Below are positions 8,778 to 16,491 of a stretch of 34,735 nucleotides of DNA, one piece after another. Position numbers and translations under genes: made by a program. The stretch covers positions 1-34,735 of the forward strand of contig JABMOK010000016.1 of assembly GCA_013204155.1 (NCBI GenBank). Reading direction: 5' to 3'. How positions within the stretch are numbered: position 1 is the stretch's first letter; the number at the start of each line of letters is the position of its first letter. Source of the stretch: Pseudohongiella sp. (GTDB lineage Bacteria > Pseudomonadota > Gammaproteobacteria > Pseudomonadales > Pseudohongiellaceae). A model generated the notes under the pieces. It did no database searches. It was not told where the DNA came from and saw only the letters and a program-made list of their open reading frames with translations.

Positions 8778-10925
8778 ATGACCCGCCGTCTCTGCCGACA
8801 ATTTATCCAGCTAAGTACTCTTAGCCTGGCCATTGCAACTGCCTCGCAGTCACTGGCACAAGCAGATGTCGATGAGACTGTGAATGAGTCCACTGTGGTC
8901 TATAAAGCCGATTTCTTTGCCGAATATTCACCGGTCTCGGTGAACGACATGATCAATCGGATTCCCGGTATTGGCCTCGCGCTGAATAACCGTGGCGGCG
9001 GCAATAGCCGCGGACTCGGCTCCGGCGAAGGTGAAGTATTAATCAACGGCCAACGCACTACCGGCAAGAGCAACGAAGGTCGCAGTCAACTCAGCCGGAT
9101 TTCCGCTGATCAGGTAGACTACATCGAAATCATCCGTGGCACTTCAGAAGAAATGGATATTCGCGGTGGCGGTCAGGTGGTGAACATCGTGCTGCTTGAT
9201 TCCCGGTCTCGCTCTAACATTTCTGCCGAAGTAAATATGGATCGCTATCGTGACGGCACTCTGGATCCTGGCGGCAATCTCTCCTTCACTGGCCAGACGG
9301 GCGACCTCAACTATCTCTTCCATATCGAGGCAGAGCCGCGCTACAACAATCAATTTAGCAATGAAATTAGCCGCGACGCCAGCGGTAATATTTTAGAAAC
9401 GCGCAACGAAGAAAATATTCGTGATCAAACCGATTTTCAGACCAGCTTTAACCTGGGTTATCAGTTTGAAAAAAGCATGATTCAATTCAACGGATTGTAT
9501 GGCGAAAGCAAACCGCCTTCCGATGTAGATCGAATCATTACCGACTTCAGCAGCGGCACAGCGGTGACTGCAACTGAACGCGAGGATAATCAGAGCGACC
9601 GAAACAATTGGGAAATCGGCGGTGACTACGAGTACAGATTTGATAAGGGTGGCAAGTACCGTTTTCTTTTCATCGTGAACGATCGTAAGTTTGCCAATAC
9701 CCGTGAGCGCTTTGATGTGTTCGCAGACTCTGAGGAAAAAGACCTTTTCCTTTTTTCAGCTGGGCGTGACCGCGAACGCATCGCCAGAACATCTTACACT
9801 TGGGACCTGGCCAGCAATCAAGGCGTAGAGTTAGGAGTTGAGCTGGCACAAACTATTCGTGATTCCGATCTGCGACTCGGCGTGCAGAGCTCAACGGGAA
9901 CCCCATCGGCCGCATTTGGCGGGCTTGTTCCTGTAGATATCAACAATGCCAGTTCCAGCGTCGAAGAAATTCGCTACGAAAACTTTGCCGTGCACAATTG
10001 GCAACTCAATGACCGTATGTCATTAGAAAGTTCTTTGATCTACGAGACGTCTACCATTACACAGAGAGGCGATGTTAACAACAAACGCGATTTCAATTTT
10101 CTGAGACCGAAACTGGATTATCGATTTGATCTCACTCAGTCACTTCAATTTCGAGCTACGGTAAAGAAAGATGTCTCACAACTAAGCTTCTCTGATTTCA
10201 GTGCATCTACTGACAATTCCGATGATGATCAGGATACTCAGGCCGGCAATCCTGACATTGCACAGGAACAATCCTGGAGTTACGAAGCCAATCTGGAATA
10301 TCGCTTGCCTAATAATGTCGGGGTGCTGAACTCCTCGGTTTACTATCGAGACATTAAAGACGTTATCGATCGCATCGATGTATCATCCAGCCCAACTGAT
10401 TTGCAATCCGCCCGGGGCAACATCGGCGATGCCGAACGTTACGGGATTAATCTTGATGCCAGTATCAGACTGGGGTACATCGGCTTACCTTCCGCCCTGT
10501 TGTCCGTTGGCTTAAGCGCGCAGGACTCGGCCGTAATCGATCCATTTCTCGGCACAGAAAGACGCTTGCGGCATAATGGCCGATGGTTTGGGCGCGCCAA
10601 TTTCCGCCATGACATTACCCAATATGATTTAAGCTATGGCTTCAATTATTTCAATTCCGCGCACGATGGCAGCGGTCTAACCCAAATTGACATCATCGAT
10701 ATCGAACGAGAAATCGGCGAATATGGCGTGAGTTTCTTTCTGGAAAAGAAAGCCTTCGATGGCATCACCTTCCGTTTTGATATACAGAACGCCAATAATC
10801 AACAGCGCTGCAGAGAACGAACTCGATTCGTGGGGGCAACAATTGCTGGAATCGTAGAAGAGATTGAAGATTCCTGTTCTGGATCTGGAGTGAAGTACGC
10901 CCTGAAAATCAGGCATACCTTCTAG
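8778..10925 (+). CDS. TonB-dependent outer-membrane receptor, second of a tandem pair
   Basis: A 715-residue paralogue of the preceding receptor; by eye about half the residues are identical over long stretches, such as YENFAVHNWQLNDRMSLES. The chosen ATG at 8778 (MTRRLCRQFIQ) follows TTGGAG at the same spacing as in the first gene and yields a signal peptide ending near SLAQA; the frame also opens at 8748. The plug motif set is conserved (SVNDMINRIPGIGL, VLINGQRTTGK, VDYIEIIRGTSEEMDIRGG). The barrel ends in HTF, and the two C-terminal cysteines (QRCRERT, DSCSG) are kept. The 285-bp spacer carries its own inverted repeats and possible promoter, so it may be regulated separately from the first copy. 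Function is outer-membrane uptake of an unidentified ligand. Confidence 0.93.
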   Translation: MTRRLCRQFIQLSTLSLAIATASQSLAQADVDETVNESTVVYKADFFAEYSPVSVNDMINRIPGIGLALNNRGGGNSRGLGSGEGEVLINGQRTTGKSNEGRSQLSRISADQVDYIEIIRGTSEEMDIRGGGQVVNIVLLDSRSRSNISAEVNMDRYRDGTLDPGGNLSFTGQTGDLNYLFHIEAEPRYNNQFSNEISRDASGNILETRNEENIRDQTDFQTSFNLGYQFEKSMIQFNGLYGESKPPSDVDRIITDFSSGTAVTATEREDNQSDRNNWEIGGDYEYRFDKGGKYRFLFIVNDRKFANTRERFDVFADSEEKDLFLFSAGRDRERIARTSYTWDLASNQGVELGVELAQTIRDSDLRLGVQSSTGTPSAAFGGLVPVDINNASSSVEEIRYENFAVHNWQLNDRMSLESSLIYETSTITQRGDVNNKRDFNFLRPKLDYRFDLTQSLQFRATVKKDVSQLSFSDFSASTDNSDDDQDTQAGNPDIAQEQSWSYEANLEYRLPNNVGVLNSSVYYRDIKDVIDRIDVSSSPTDLQSARGNIGDAERYGINLDASIRLGYIGLPSALLSVGLSAQDSAVIDPFLGTERRLRHNGRWFGRANFRHDITQYDLSYGFNYFNSAHDGSGLTQIDIIDIEREIGEYGVSFFLEKKAFDGITFRFDIQNANNQQRCRERTRFVGATIAGIVEEIEDSCSGSGVKYALKIRHTF

Positions 10926-10958
10926 CAAAACAAACATGCTCAGTAAGTAACTTGAAGG

Positions 10959-10990
10959 CATCTCGGCTAAAGCTCAGATGTCTTTTTTTT
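10959..10990 (+). terminator. Rho-independent terminator after the TonB-receptor genes
   Basis: CATCT-C-GGC (10959-10967) pairs with GCT-C-AGATG (10972-10980) around a short loop, with one internal mismatch and one G-U pair. It is followed directly by TCTTTTTTTT (10981-10990). It lies 34 bp after the second receptor stop. Confidence 0.75.
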
Positions 10991-11040
10991 GTTCACGCCA
11001 TTTCTTTTTGTTCACACCATTTCTTTTTGTTCACACCATT
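10984..11040. repeat. Three 19-bp tandem repeats (unit TCTTTTTGTTCACACCATT)
   Basis: Two exact copies (11003-11021, 11022-11040) follow one variant copy that is fused to the T-tract of the terminator and carries an A-to-G change (GTTCACGCCA). Slippage from the terminator end would explain the array. No coding role is evident. Confidence 0.8.
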
Positions 11041-11077
11041 TCAACCCGCTGTTACTGGCGCCAACCTGAGAATTTTC

Positions 11078-11224
11078 TTACTGAATATAAAATACAACCG
11101 AAGTCAGCAATACCAACAATAAGCTGCCTTCCAACATCTTCAGCAAAATTTTTGCCCTTGGCGTGAGCCGGTTTACGAATTTATCAATCGGCACAATTAT
11201 TTGTGTGTACCTGTGATTGGTCAT
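11078..11224 (-). CDS. Possible small single-pass membrane protein
   Basis: A 48-codon frame from ATG 11224 to TAA 11078 encodes a basic N-terminal half and a hydrophobic C-terminal helix (LLLVLLTSVVFYIQ), the shape of a small membrane-anchored protein. A purine-rich AGGGA stands about nine bases before the ATG. It points away from the methyltransferase gene and toward the receptor terminator. I do not recognise it, and a chance frame cannot be excluded. The rest of the interval 11041-11600 holds only a small hairpin (CGCTTT/AAAGCG at 11352-11367) and no convincing gene. Confidence 0.35.
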   Translation of the reverse strand: MTNHRYTQIIVPIDKFVNRLTPRAKILLKMLEGSLLLVLLTSVVFYIQ

Positions 11225-11600
11225 TGCCCTATTCCCTGTTTAGCCAGATTGTTCTGTGATTTCCCATTGCCATTCTAGAGTCGCTGGTCTTAATGCTGGA
11301 TGAATACAAAATTCTGGCAGTGAATATTATGTCGCTTTAGTTATTAGACGTCGCTTTGCTAAAAGCGTTACTGGAAAACAGCACATCCGCTTCTTTTGTA
11401 CCTTAAACTACTTATATTGATGCGCAAGCCGTCGCAAACGGATGCAGAAACCTGCTCAGATAGTCAGAAATGGCGTCAAACGGAGATGTTAGGCACACAA
11501 GACCCGGGCGCGATCCGAAAAGCCGGATGCCGCCGCGGGGTATTGGTAATTGAATTGCAGGAAGTGCGTATTAGTTCGCCAAAGTTGCCGCAAAAGCGAA

Positions 11601-12326
11601 TTATTTCACCTTGGTGAAGATCATCATGTGCTGCCAGGGAAGAAAGTCGAGTGTATCGGTCCACTCGAGACCGAAAACGCTCATTTCCTTGACCACCTGT
11701 GCTTCCGTCATCTTGTGCAGAGGACGAATGGGAACCGAGGCATCTTCACCGCGGTACTCCAGCAGAAATATTCGACCCCCTACACGCAGCGCATTGTTAA
11801 TTCCGTCGATCATCTCGAACGGGTGATCAAACTCATGATAGGCATCTACCATAATCGCGGCGTCGATTGAATTGGGCGGCAGATTCGGATTATCGACTTC
11901 GCCTTTCACCCCTTCGATATTGGTAACGTTCTCCTGCGCCTTACGCTGCTCAATAATGGCCAGCATCTCGGGCTGAATATCGACAGACAACACCTTTCCT
12001 TGCGGCACCAGCTTTGCAATTCGAAAGGAAAAATAGCCTGAGCCCGCGCCGATGTCTGCTACCACGTGATTGGGGGCCAGTCCCATGTTGGCTACGACTT
12101 CATCTGGCATTTCTTCCTGAATGCGTCCCGGCCGATTTAGCCAGTCCGCGGCCTGATGCCCCATCACAAAGGATATCTCCCGGCCCATATAGAACTTGCC
12201 AATACCTGTGGTTCTCCGCTCTGGCGCGACTTCATAGCCGGGAAATTCGGCAGCCTGCACGGAAATCGAAGTGCAAAGCAACAGGGCAAACAGGGCAATC
12301 CGATTGGAGCTTTTAAATGTATTCAT
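11601..12326 (-). CDS. Class I SAM-dependent methyltransferase-like protein with signal peptide
   Basis: A 241-residue protein starting at ATG 12326 (MNTFKSSNR), with GAAGG upstream; the frame is open to 12371. Residues 1-26 form a signal peptide (IALFALLLCTSISVQA). Residues about 50-225 are a Rossmann methyltransferase: VVADIGAGSGYFSF at 88-101 is the SAM-binding motif I, the acidic residue in VLSVDIQPEM (Asp116) should bind the ribose, and DAAIMVDAYHEFDHP is motif IV-like. A predicted export signal on a SAM enzyme is odd because SAM is not normally available in the periplasm. It may be retained in the membrane, mis-predicted, or bind something else. No partner gene adjoins it. Substrate unknown. 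Confidence 0.85.
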   Translation of the reverse strand: MNTFKSSNRIALFALLLCTSISVQAAEFPGYEVAPERRTTGIGKFYMGREISFVMGHQAADWLNRPGRIQEEMPDEVVANMGLAPNHVVADIGAGSGYFSFRIAKLVPQGKVLSVDIQPEMLAIIEQRKAQENVTNIEGVKGEVDNPNLPPNSIDAAIMVDAYHEFDHPFEMIDGINNALRVGGRIFLLEYRGEDASVPIRPLHKMTEAQVVKEMSVFGLEWTDTLDFLPWQHMMIFTKVK

Positions 12327-12474
12327 GCAACGAACCTTCGAATTCCGCCAAAGCAGGTTTTGCCCAGGCATAGATAGAATGGAGGCAGAATACGCCGCTT
12401 GTTGACGAAATCTGCGATACGCAAGCTAGTGATTGTAATGCAGTGGCGAGGGTCAGACAAGAAGGCTAAAACAA

Positions 12475-12491
12475 GCAGAATGAACTTCTGC
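12475..12491. repeat. Small stem-loop between methyltransferase and zinc-finger genes
   Basis: GCAGAA (12475-12480) and TTCTGC (12486-12491) are perfect complements with a 5-nt loop. It lies 34 bp after the stop of the small zinc-finger gene on the minus strand and could act in 3'-end formation, but no T-tract is present. Confidence 0.3.
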
Positions 12492-12524
12492 GGCCGGTGC
12501 TAGCAGAAAGGCAGAAATTAGCGC

Positions 12525-12731
12525 CTATACGAGTTTCAGCAGGCGCTGACCCGTGCCCTTGCATTTGGGGCAGGTGCTGTTTGCCGTAATCTTGCCCGCG
12601 CCTTTGCATACATTGCAGACATCCTGATACGGCTTCTTCAAAATAGAAAGCAATTCCCCCAGGTCTTGTGGTGGTGGTTGTTCGTCGGTCATGGCGATCG
12701 TTGTAGCTCTATAGAGGTAGTGTGGGAGCAT
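12525..12731 (-). CDS. Small DnaJ-type zinc-finger protein
   Basis: A 68-residue protein whose C-terminal half has two CxxCxGxG-type motifs, CNVCKGAGK and CPKCKGTGQ, as in the zinc-binding region of DnaJ, here without a J domain. Four cysteines would bind one zinc ion. Two starts are possible. ATG 12731 has AAGGAG only four bases upstream. ATG 12692 (MTDEQPPPQDLGELL) gives 55 residues and a more natural-looking N-terminus but no clear ribosome-binding site. The central stretch DLGELLSILKKPYQDV is probably helical. It is a single-gene unit on the minus strand. Its role is unknown; binding unfolded protein or RNA is possible by analogy only. Confidence 0.75.
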   Translation of the reverse strand: MLPHYLYRATTIAMTDEQPPPQDLGELLSILKKPYQDVCNVCKGAGKITANSTCPKCKGTGQRLLKLV

Positions 12732-12956
12732 AACACTCCTTCCGTCGCCGCTATCTTATTTTCCCTGTCCAATATAATTGACGGCCTCAGTATCTGCCAA
12801 TTGTGTCGTTTAATGAGCTCTTGATACGTGAACTGCATCACATTTCTAAAAATATGTACAAAGCCAAAAACACGCTTGAAACTGTCTACAAATTAGCGCG
12901 TTATGCTAGTATCCCGGCCTGATACCGTACCTATTCGAAGCCAATGGAAGCACTTC

Positions 12957-14141
12957 ATGAGTAAAGTTTTAGCAGGAATTCGAGTGCTTGATTTCGGCCG
13001 CTACATCGCCGGCCCCTATTGCGCCACACTGTTGGGGGATATGGGCGCCGAAGTAATACGAATTGAAAAAATCGACGGCAGTGAAGACCGATTTCTGTCA
13101 CCCATAAGCGACAAGGGTGATGGCGCGCTGTTTATGCAGCTTGCGCGCAATAAACTCTGCATGACCCTCAATCCCATGAAACCCGAGGGTCGTGAAATCG
13201 TTAAGAAACTGGTCGCCACGGCAGATGTGGTGATTGCCAATCTGCCACCGGATACCTTGCAGAACATGGGCCTGGACTATGAAAGCCTGAAAGCCAGCAA
13301 GCCAGATATCATCCTCACCACTGTCTCCGCCTTCGGTCGCGGCGGCCCGTACAGCAACCGCGTGGGCTTTGATGGCCTGGGGCAGGCCATGTCGGGCGCC
13401 ATGTATATGAGCGGCACCCCGCAGCAGCCGATGAAGGCCTACCCCCCTTTCATCGATTTTGGCACCGCCAGCCTCGCCGCCTTCGGCACCATGGCCGCCT
13501 TGTTTGAAAGGCAGAAGACCGGCAAGGGCCAAATGGTGGAAGGTTCCCTGTTCAGCACGGCGCTTACCATGATGAATGGCACCGCAATTGAGCAAAATGC
13601 GCTTCAGCGTGACCGGGTAGCCACGCTAAATCGATCACAGACCTCCGCCCCGGCAGACACCTTCAAGACCAAAGACGGCTGGGTATTAGTGCAATCCGTA
13701 GGCGGCCCGCTGTTCAAACGCTGGGCCGATTTGATGGGTGAAGAACATTGGCTTACCGATTCACGGTTCAAAGACGATATTAGCCGCGGCGATAATGCCG
13801 AAGTCATCAGCGCGCGCTTGGCCCAGTGGTGTGCCGAACGCAGCTCCAGGGAAGTTTTGCAGGCTATGGAACAGGCTCGACTGCCTGCCGGACCGGTAAT
13901 GTCCCCGCAGGATGTATTGGATGATCCACATATTGCTGCCAAGGGCCTATTTCAATTGGTCGAATACCCGGGTCTGGATAAACCCGCGCCGTTAATGCGA
14001 ACAGCGGTAGAATTATCGGCAACTCCGGGCGAGATCAGAAGCCGCCCGCCTACGCTGGGTGAACACACCGATCAACTGATGCAGGAACTGGGTTACTCTG
14101 AGGCGGAGATTGCCCAGCTGAGAGAAAAGCGGGTAGTATGA
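12957..14141 (+). CDS. CaiB/BaiF family (class III) CoA-transferase
   Basis: A 394-residue enzyme that moves CoA between carboxylic acids through an aspartyl-CoA intermediate. The start is ATG 12957 (MSKVLAGIRVLDFGR), with GGAAG six bases upstream; the frame is also open from 12903. Class III features are the N-terminal VLDFGRYIAGPYCATLLGD, GAEVIRIEK, the glycine-rich FGRGGPYSNRVGFDGLGQAMSG, and the likely catalytic Asp167 in PFIDFGTASLAAFG. Length is normal for the family. The substrate cannot be read from sequence; carnitine, formate, oxalate and aromatic acids are used by relatives. The next gene is an exported hydrolase on the same strand, 169 bp downstream beyond a tandem repeat, so it is probably a separate unit. 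Confidence 0.93.
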   Translation: MSKVLAGIRVLDFGRYIAGPYCATLLGDMGAEVIRIEKIDGSEDRFLSPISDKGDGALFMQLARNKLCMTLNPMKPEGREIVKKLVATADVVIANLPPDTLQNMGLDYESLKASKPDIILTTVSAFGRGGPYSNRVGFDGLGQAMSGAMYMSGTPQQPMKAYPPFIDFGTASLAAFGTMAALFERQKTGKGQMVEGSLFSTALTMMNGTAIEQNALQRDRVATLNRSQTSAPADTFKTKDGWVLVQSVGGPLFKRWADLMGEEHWLTDSRFKDDISRGDNAEVISARLAQWCAERSSREVLQAMEQARLPAGPVMSPQDVLDDPHIAAKGLFQLVEYPGLDKPAPLMRTAVELSATPGEIRSRPPTLGEHTDQLMQELGYSEAEIAQLREKRVV

Positions 14142-14154
14142 AGCCGCATTAAAC

Positions 14155-14173
14155 CTCAGCAAAGCTGGCTGAG
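14155..14173. repeat. Stem-loop after the CoA-transferase gene
   Basis: CTCAGC (14155-14160) and GCTGAG (14168-14173) form a GC-rich six-pair stem with a seven-base loop, 13 bp past the stop codon. No T-tract follows, so it may be a weak or Rho-assisted terminator. Confidence 0.35.
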
Positions 14174-14220
14174 TAAAAAGCGTCGGCGTAGTATCATCAC
14201 AGCAATAAGTCCGAAATAAA

Positions 14221-14300
14221 TTCGAAACCCATGAATTTCGAAACCCATGAATTTCGAAACCCATGAATTCCGACCCCTATAAATTCCGACGCCCCTAAAA
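14221..14300. repeat. Five 16-bp tandem repeat units in the leader of the hydrolase gene
   Basis: Three exact copies of TTCGAAACCCATGAAT (14221-14268) are followed by two diverged 16-bp units (14269-14284 and 14285-14300) beginning TCCGAC. The array ends 10 bp before the ATG of the next gene, directly upstream of its ribosome-binding site (GAGGAAG). Confidence 0.85.
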
Positions 14301-14310
14301 CGAGGAAGCT

Positions 14311-15438
14311 ATGAGAAAAATAACAGCAAGTATCGCCTCTCTATTGATGATGGCAATGCAGCCACTGATTGCCCAGCAAGAAGTGTTGAGTATCGATCAT
14401 TACGTATCCAATATTTCCAAGGCACCGGCCATGCTCGGCGAGGTAGCCCAGATTTATGTGCGAGAACGTACTCAGCAAAGCACTGGTTTACGCGGTGAAA
14501 ACCTGGCAGGCAGGGTTGTGCTGTTTATCCACGGCGCCGGCACACCGGCCGAAGTCGCATTTGATGTCCCTTACGAAGGGTTTAGCTGGATGGCCTATCT
14601 GGCGAAAGCTGGCTACGACACCTTTGCCATGGACACCACCGGCTACGGTCGCTCGACACGACCGAATGTAATGAATGACATCTGCAATCTGGCCGAGGGA
14701 CAACAGCAAGCATTCGTTCCCTCGCTGTTAGCCGAGCCCTGTTCAGCCAGTTATCCGTTTGCCACAACCACTATCGAGTCCGATTGGGACGACATCGATG
14801 CGGTGGTTGATTATCTGCGAGAAATTCGCGGTGTTGATAAAGTCCACCTGGTAGCCTGGTCTTTGGGTGGTCCACGTTCCGCCGGCTATGCCGCTCAATA
14901 TCCCGATAAGGTAGAGCGCATCGTGTTATTGGCGCCGGCTTATGGCAGAGACAGGTCAAGCAATCCTCCTAACAGTATTCCTGTGCCAGGTGCCGCGTTT
15001 ACCAAGCAGTCGCTGCAGGATTTTACCGCTAACTGGAATCGCCAACTGGGTTGTGAAAATCAGTATCAGCAAGCCGTCAGCGATGCCGTCTGGCAGGCCA
15101 TGCTCGATTCAGATCCGGTAGGATCAACCTGGGGAACCGGTGTACGCCGCGCACCGAACACCACCACCTGGGGCTGGAATCAGCAAGTAGTAAGCCAGAC
15201 CCAAACTCCTATGCTATTGGTTTCACCGGCACATGACCGGCAGGTACCGGCGGCAAGAGTAAGAGATTTATTTGAAGATCTCGGCGCCGATGAAAAAGTA
15301 CTGTTGGATCTGGCCTGCTCATCCCACAATGCCATGTGGGAAATTAATCATGAGATATTGTATGACGCGACGTTGCAGTGGTTACGCGATGAGTCTGTCG
15401 ATGGGATCAAAAACGGAGAATTAAAGAAAGGTTACTAG
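14311..15438 (+). CDS. Exported alpha/beta-hydrolase
   Basis: A 375-residue hydrolase with a signal peptide at residues 1-22 (SLLMMAMQPLIAQ). The oxyanion-side motif is VVLFIHGAG (69-77). The nucleophile elbow is VAWSLGG with Ser184; its first glycine is replaced by alanine relative to the common GxSxG. A likely acid is the Asp in SPAHDRQVP, and a likely catalytic His is in SSHNAMWE near the C-terminus. A cap region with several cysteines (DICNL, EPCSAS, LGCENQ) may carry disulfides, fitting periplasmic placement. The ATG is preceded by GAGGAAG. It follows the 16-bp tandem array and ends near a hairpin facing the convergent radical SAM gene. Substrate unknown; an esterase or haloalkane-dehalogenase-like activity are alternatives. 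Confidence 0.88.
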   Translation: MRKITASIASLLMMAMQPLIAQQEVLSIDHYVSNISKAPAMLGEVAQIYVRERTQQSTGLRGENLAGRVVLFIHGAGTPAEVAFDVPYEGFSWMAYLAKAGYDTFAMDTTGYGRSTRPNVMNDICNLAEGQQQAFVPSLLAEPCSASYPFATTTIESDWDDIDAVVDYLREIRGVDKVHLVAWSLGGPRSAGYAAQYPDKVERIVLLAPAYGRDRSSNPPNSIPVPGAAFTKQSLQDFTANWNRQLGCENQYQQAVSDAVWQAMLDSDPVGSTWGTGVRRAPNTTTWGWNQQVVSQTQTPMLLVSPAHDRQVPAARVRDLFEDLGADEKVLLDLACSSHNAMWEINHEILYDATLQWLRDESVDGIKNGELKKGY

Positions 15439-15448
15439 ACTCGCGAAT

Positions 15449-15495
15449 AAGAGGGGTCGGGAGAGCCTTGCCTTGCTATAGGCCCCTTTTCTATT
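15449..15495. terminator. Possible bidirectional terminator between convergent genes
   Basis: AAGAGGGG (15449-15456) pairs with CCCCTTTT (15483-15490), with one G-U pair and a 26-nt loop, then CTATTT. It lies between the convergent hydrolase and radical SAM genes. The long loop lowers confidence. Confidence 0.4.
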
Positions 15496-15498
15496 TAT

Positions 15499-16482
15499 TT
15501 ACCCCGAACAGCTTCCTCCACCCAGCACACAGAACTTGGCGCAATGGGGGTGATTGAGTTTAATCGGCTGCCAAGCCTCTGTCAGGGTCTTGCCCATATT
15601 GAATCGTTGGTCGTAGGGTAAGAGTGTGCAAGCCATCACCGAGAGATGATTGTCTTCCTTTCTCTTCACCACCATCCTCGAATTGGAACACATAATCTCG
15701 GCAGGATTCTTCTGCAGAATTTCCCAGCAGGCGGTGGTAATTTCCGGCACGTCGACGGCCAGGTCCATCTCGGGAAAAAGGATTAGCTGAGAAACATCAT
15801 CTGCATCAAGATTAATCTTTTGCTTCAGGAACAAGCTGGCATAGCCTTCCCGCATCGCTTGCTCCGGCTCTCCCCAATAGGTTCTGCCAGCAACACTGAA
15901 TGAAAAGCCCTGACTCGATAGCCATTTTAGACCGGCGATAGCCGGTTTCCAGGATCTTTTCCCCCGCTCCCTGGCATGCAATTCTTCACTGTAATGGTCC
16001 AGGGAAATTCTGAGATTTAACTTGCCCGTATAAAGATTGTTAAGTTCAAGCAACGCATCGCTGTACTTGGTCATGGTTTTCATAGCATTGCTAAGCACCA
16101 AGACCTTAAACCCTCGCTGCAGACACAGCCTGAGAATCGGAATCAATTCTTCATTAAGAAAGGGTTCACCACCGGTGAAGGCAATTTCCTCGGTAGCAAA
16201 ATTCTCCGCCGCTATTTCATCCAACAAGGTTTCAACTTCGACTTCGCTGATATATGCCAGTCGATCATTGGTGGGGGTAGATTCGATATAACAATGCTCA
16301 CAACTCAGATTGCACAGACTGCCGGTATTAATCCATAGGGTTTCCAGTTGCCTGGGTTCAACCCAGGCGCGAGCGTCACCCGTCGCGGTAAAATCCGGGT
16401 CGACAAACTTGCCCTCGCCCACTTTCTTGCCGCGAATCTCCTGCAGCGGTAATCTCTGGATTTCTATTTTCTCAATTCCCAT
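15499..16482 (-). CDS. Radical SAM protein paired with ArsM
   Basis: A 327-residue radical SAM enzyme. The cluster-binding motif CNLSCEHC has Cys57, Cys61 and Cys64 (CxxxCxxC). The SAM-binding GGEP follows at 104-107 (IAFTGGEPFLNEE). The C-terminus is cysteine-rich: Cys residues in MACTLLPYD and then HCAKFCVLGGGSCSG at the very end, which could bind a second cluster or a metal(loid). The start is 9 bp after the stop of the ArsM-type gene, with AAGG just upstream, so the two are almost certainly co-transcribed. It differs from the arsenosugar enzyme ArsS, whose motif and C-terminal domain look different, and from ArsL with its non-canonical motif. The reaction is unknown; radical modification of an arsenical is an inference from context. 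Confidence 0.85.
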   Translation of the reverse strand: MGIEKIEIQRLPLQEIRGKKVGEGKFVDPDFTATGDARAWVEPRQLETLWINTGSLCNLSCEHCYIESTPTNDRLAYISEVEVETLLDEIAAENFATEEIAFTGGEPFLNEELIPILRLCLQRGFKVLVLSNAMKTMTKYSDALLELNNLYTGKLNLRISLDHYSEELHARERGKRSWKPAIAGLKWLSSQGFSFSVAGRTYWGEPEQAMREGYASLFLKQKINLDADDVSQLILFPEMDLAVDVPEITTACWEILQKNPAEIMCSNSRMVVKRKEDNHLSVMACTLLPYDQRFNMGKTLTEAWQPIKLNHPHCAKFCVLGGGSCSG

Positions 16483-16491
16483 TGCCTTGGC

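Noticed and set aside
11396-11617. 73-codon plus-strand frame before the methyltransferase gene
   Set aside because: It runs into the 3' end of the methyltransferase gene on the other strand and has no coding features.
13098-13595. 165-codon minus-strand frame inside the CoA-transferase gene
   Set aside because: Antisense to a clear class III CoA-transferase, with alanine-, glycine- and histidine-rich content typical of a shadow frame.
15499-16482. Naming the radical SAM gene arsS
   Set aside because: The sequence around the cluster motif and the C-terminal region differ from the ArsS pattern, so only the ArsM partnership is claimed.
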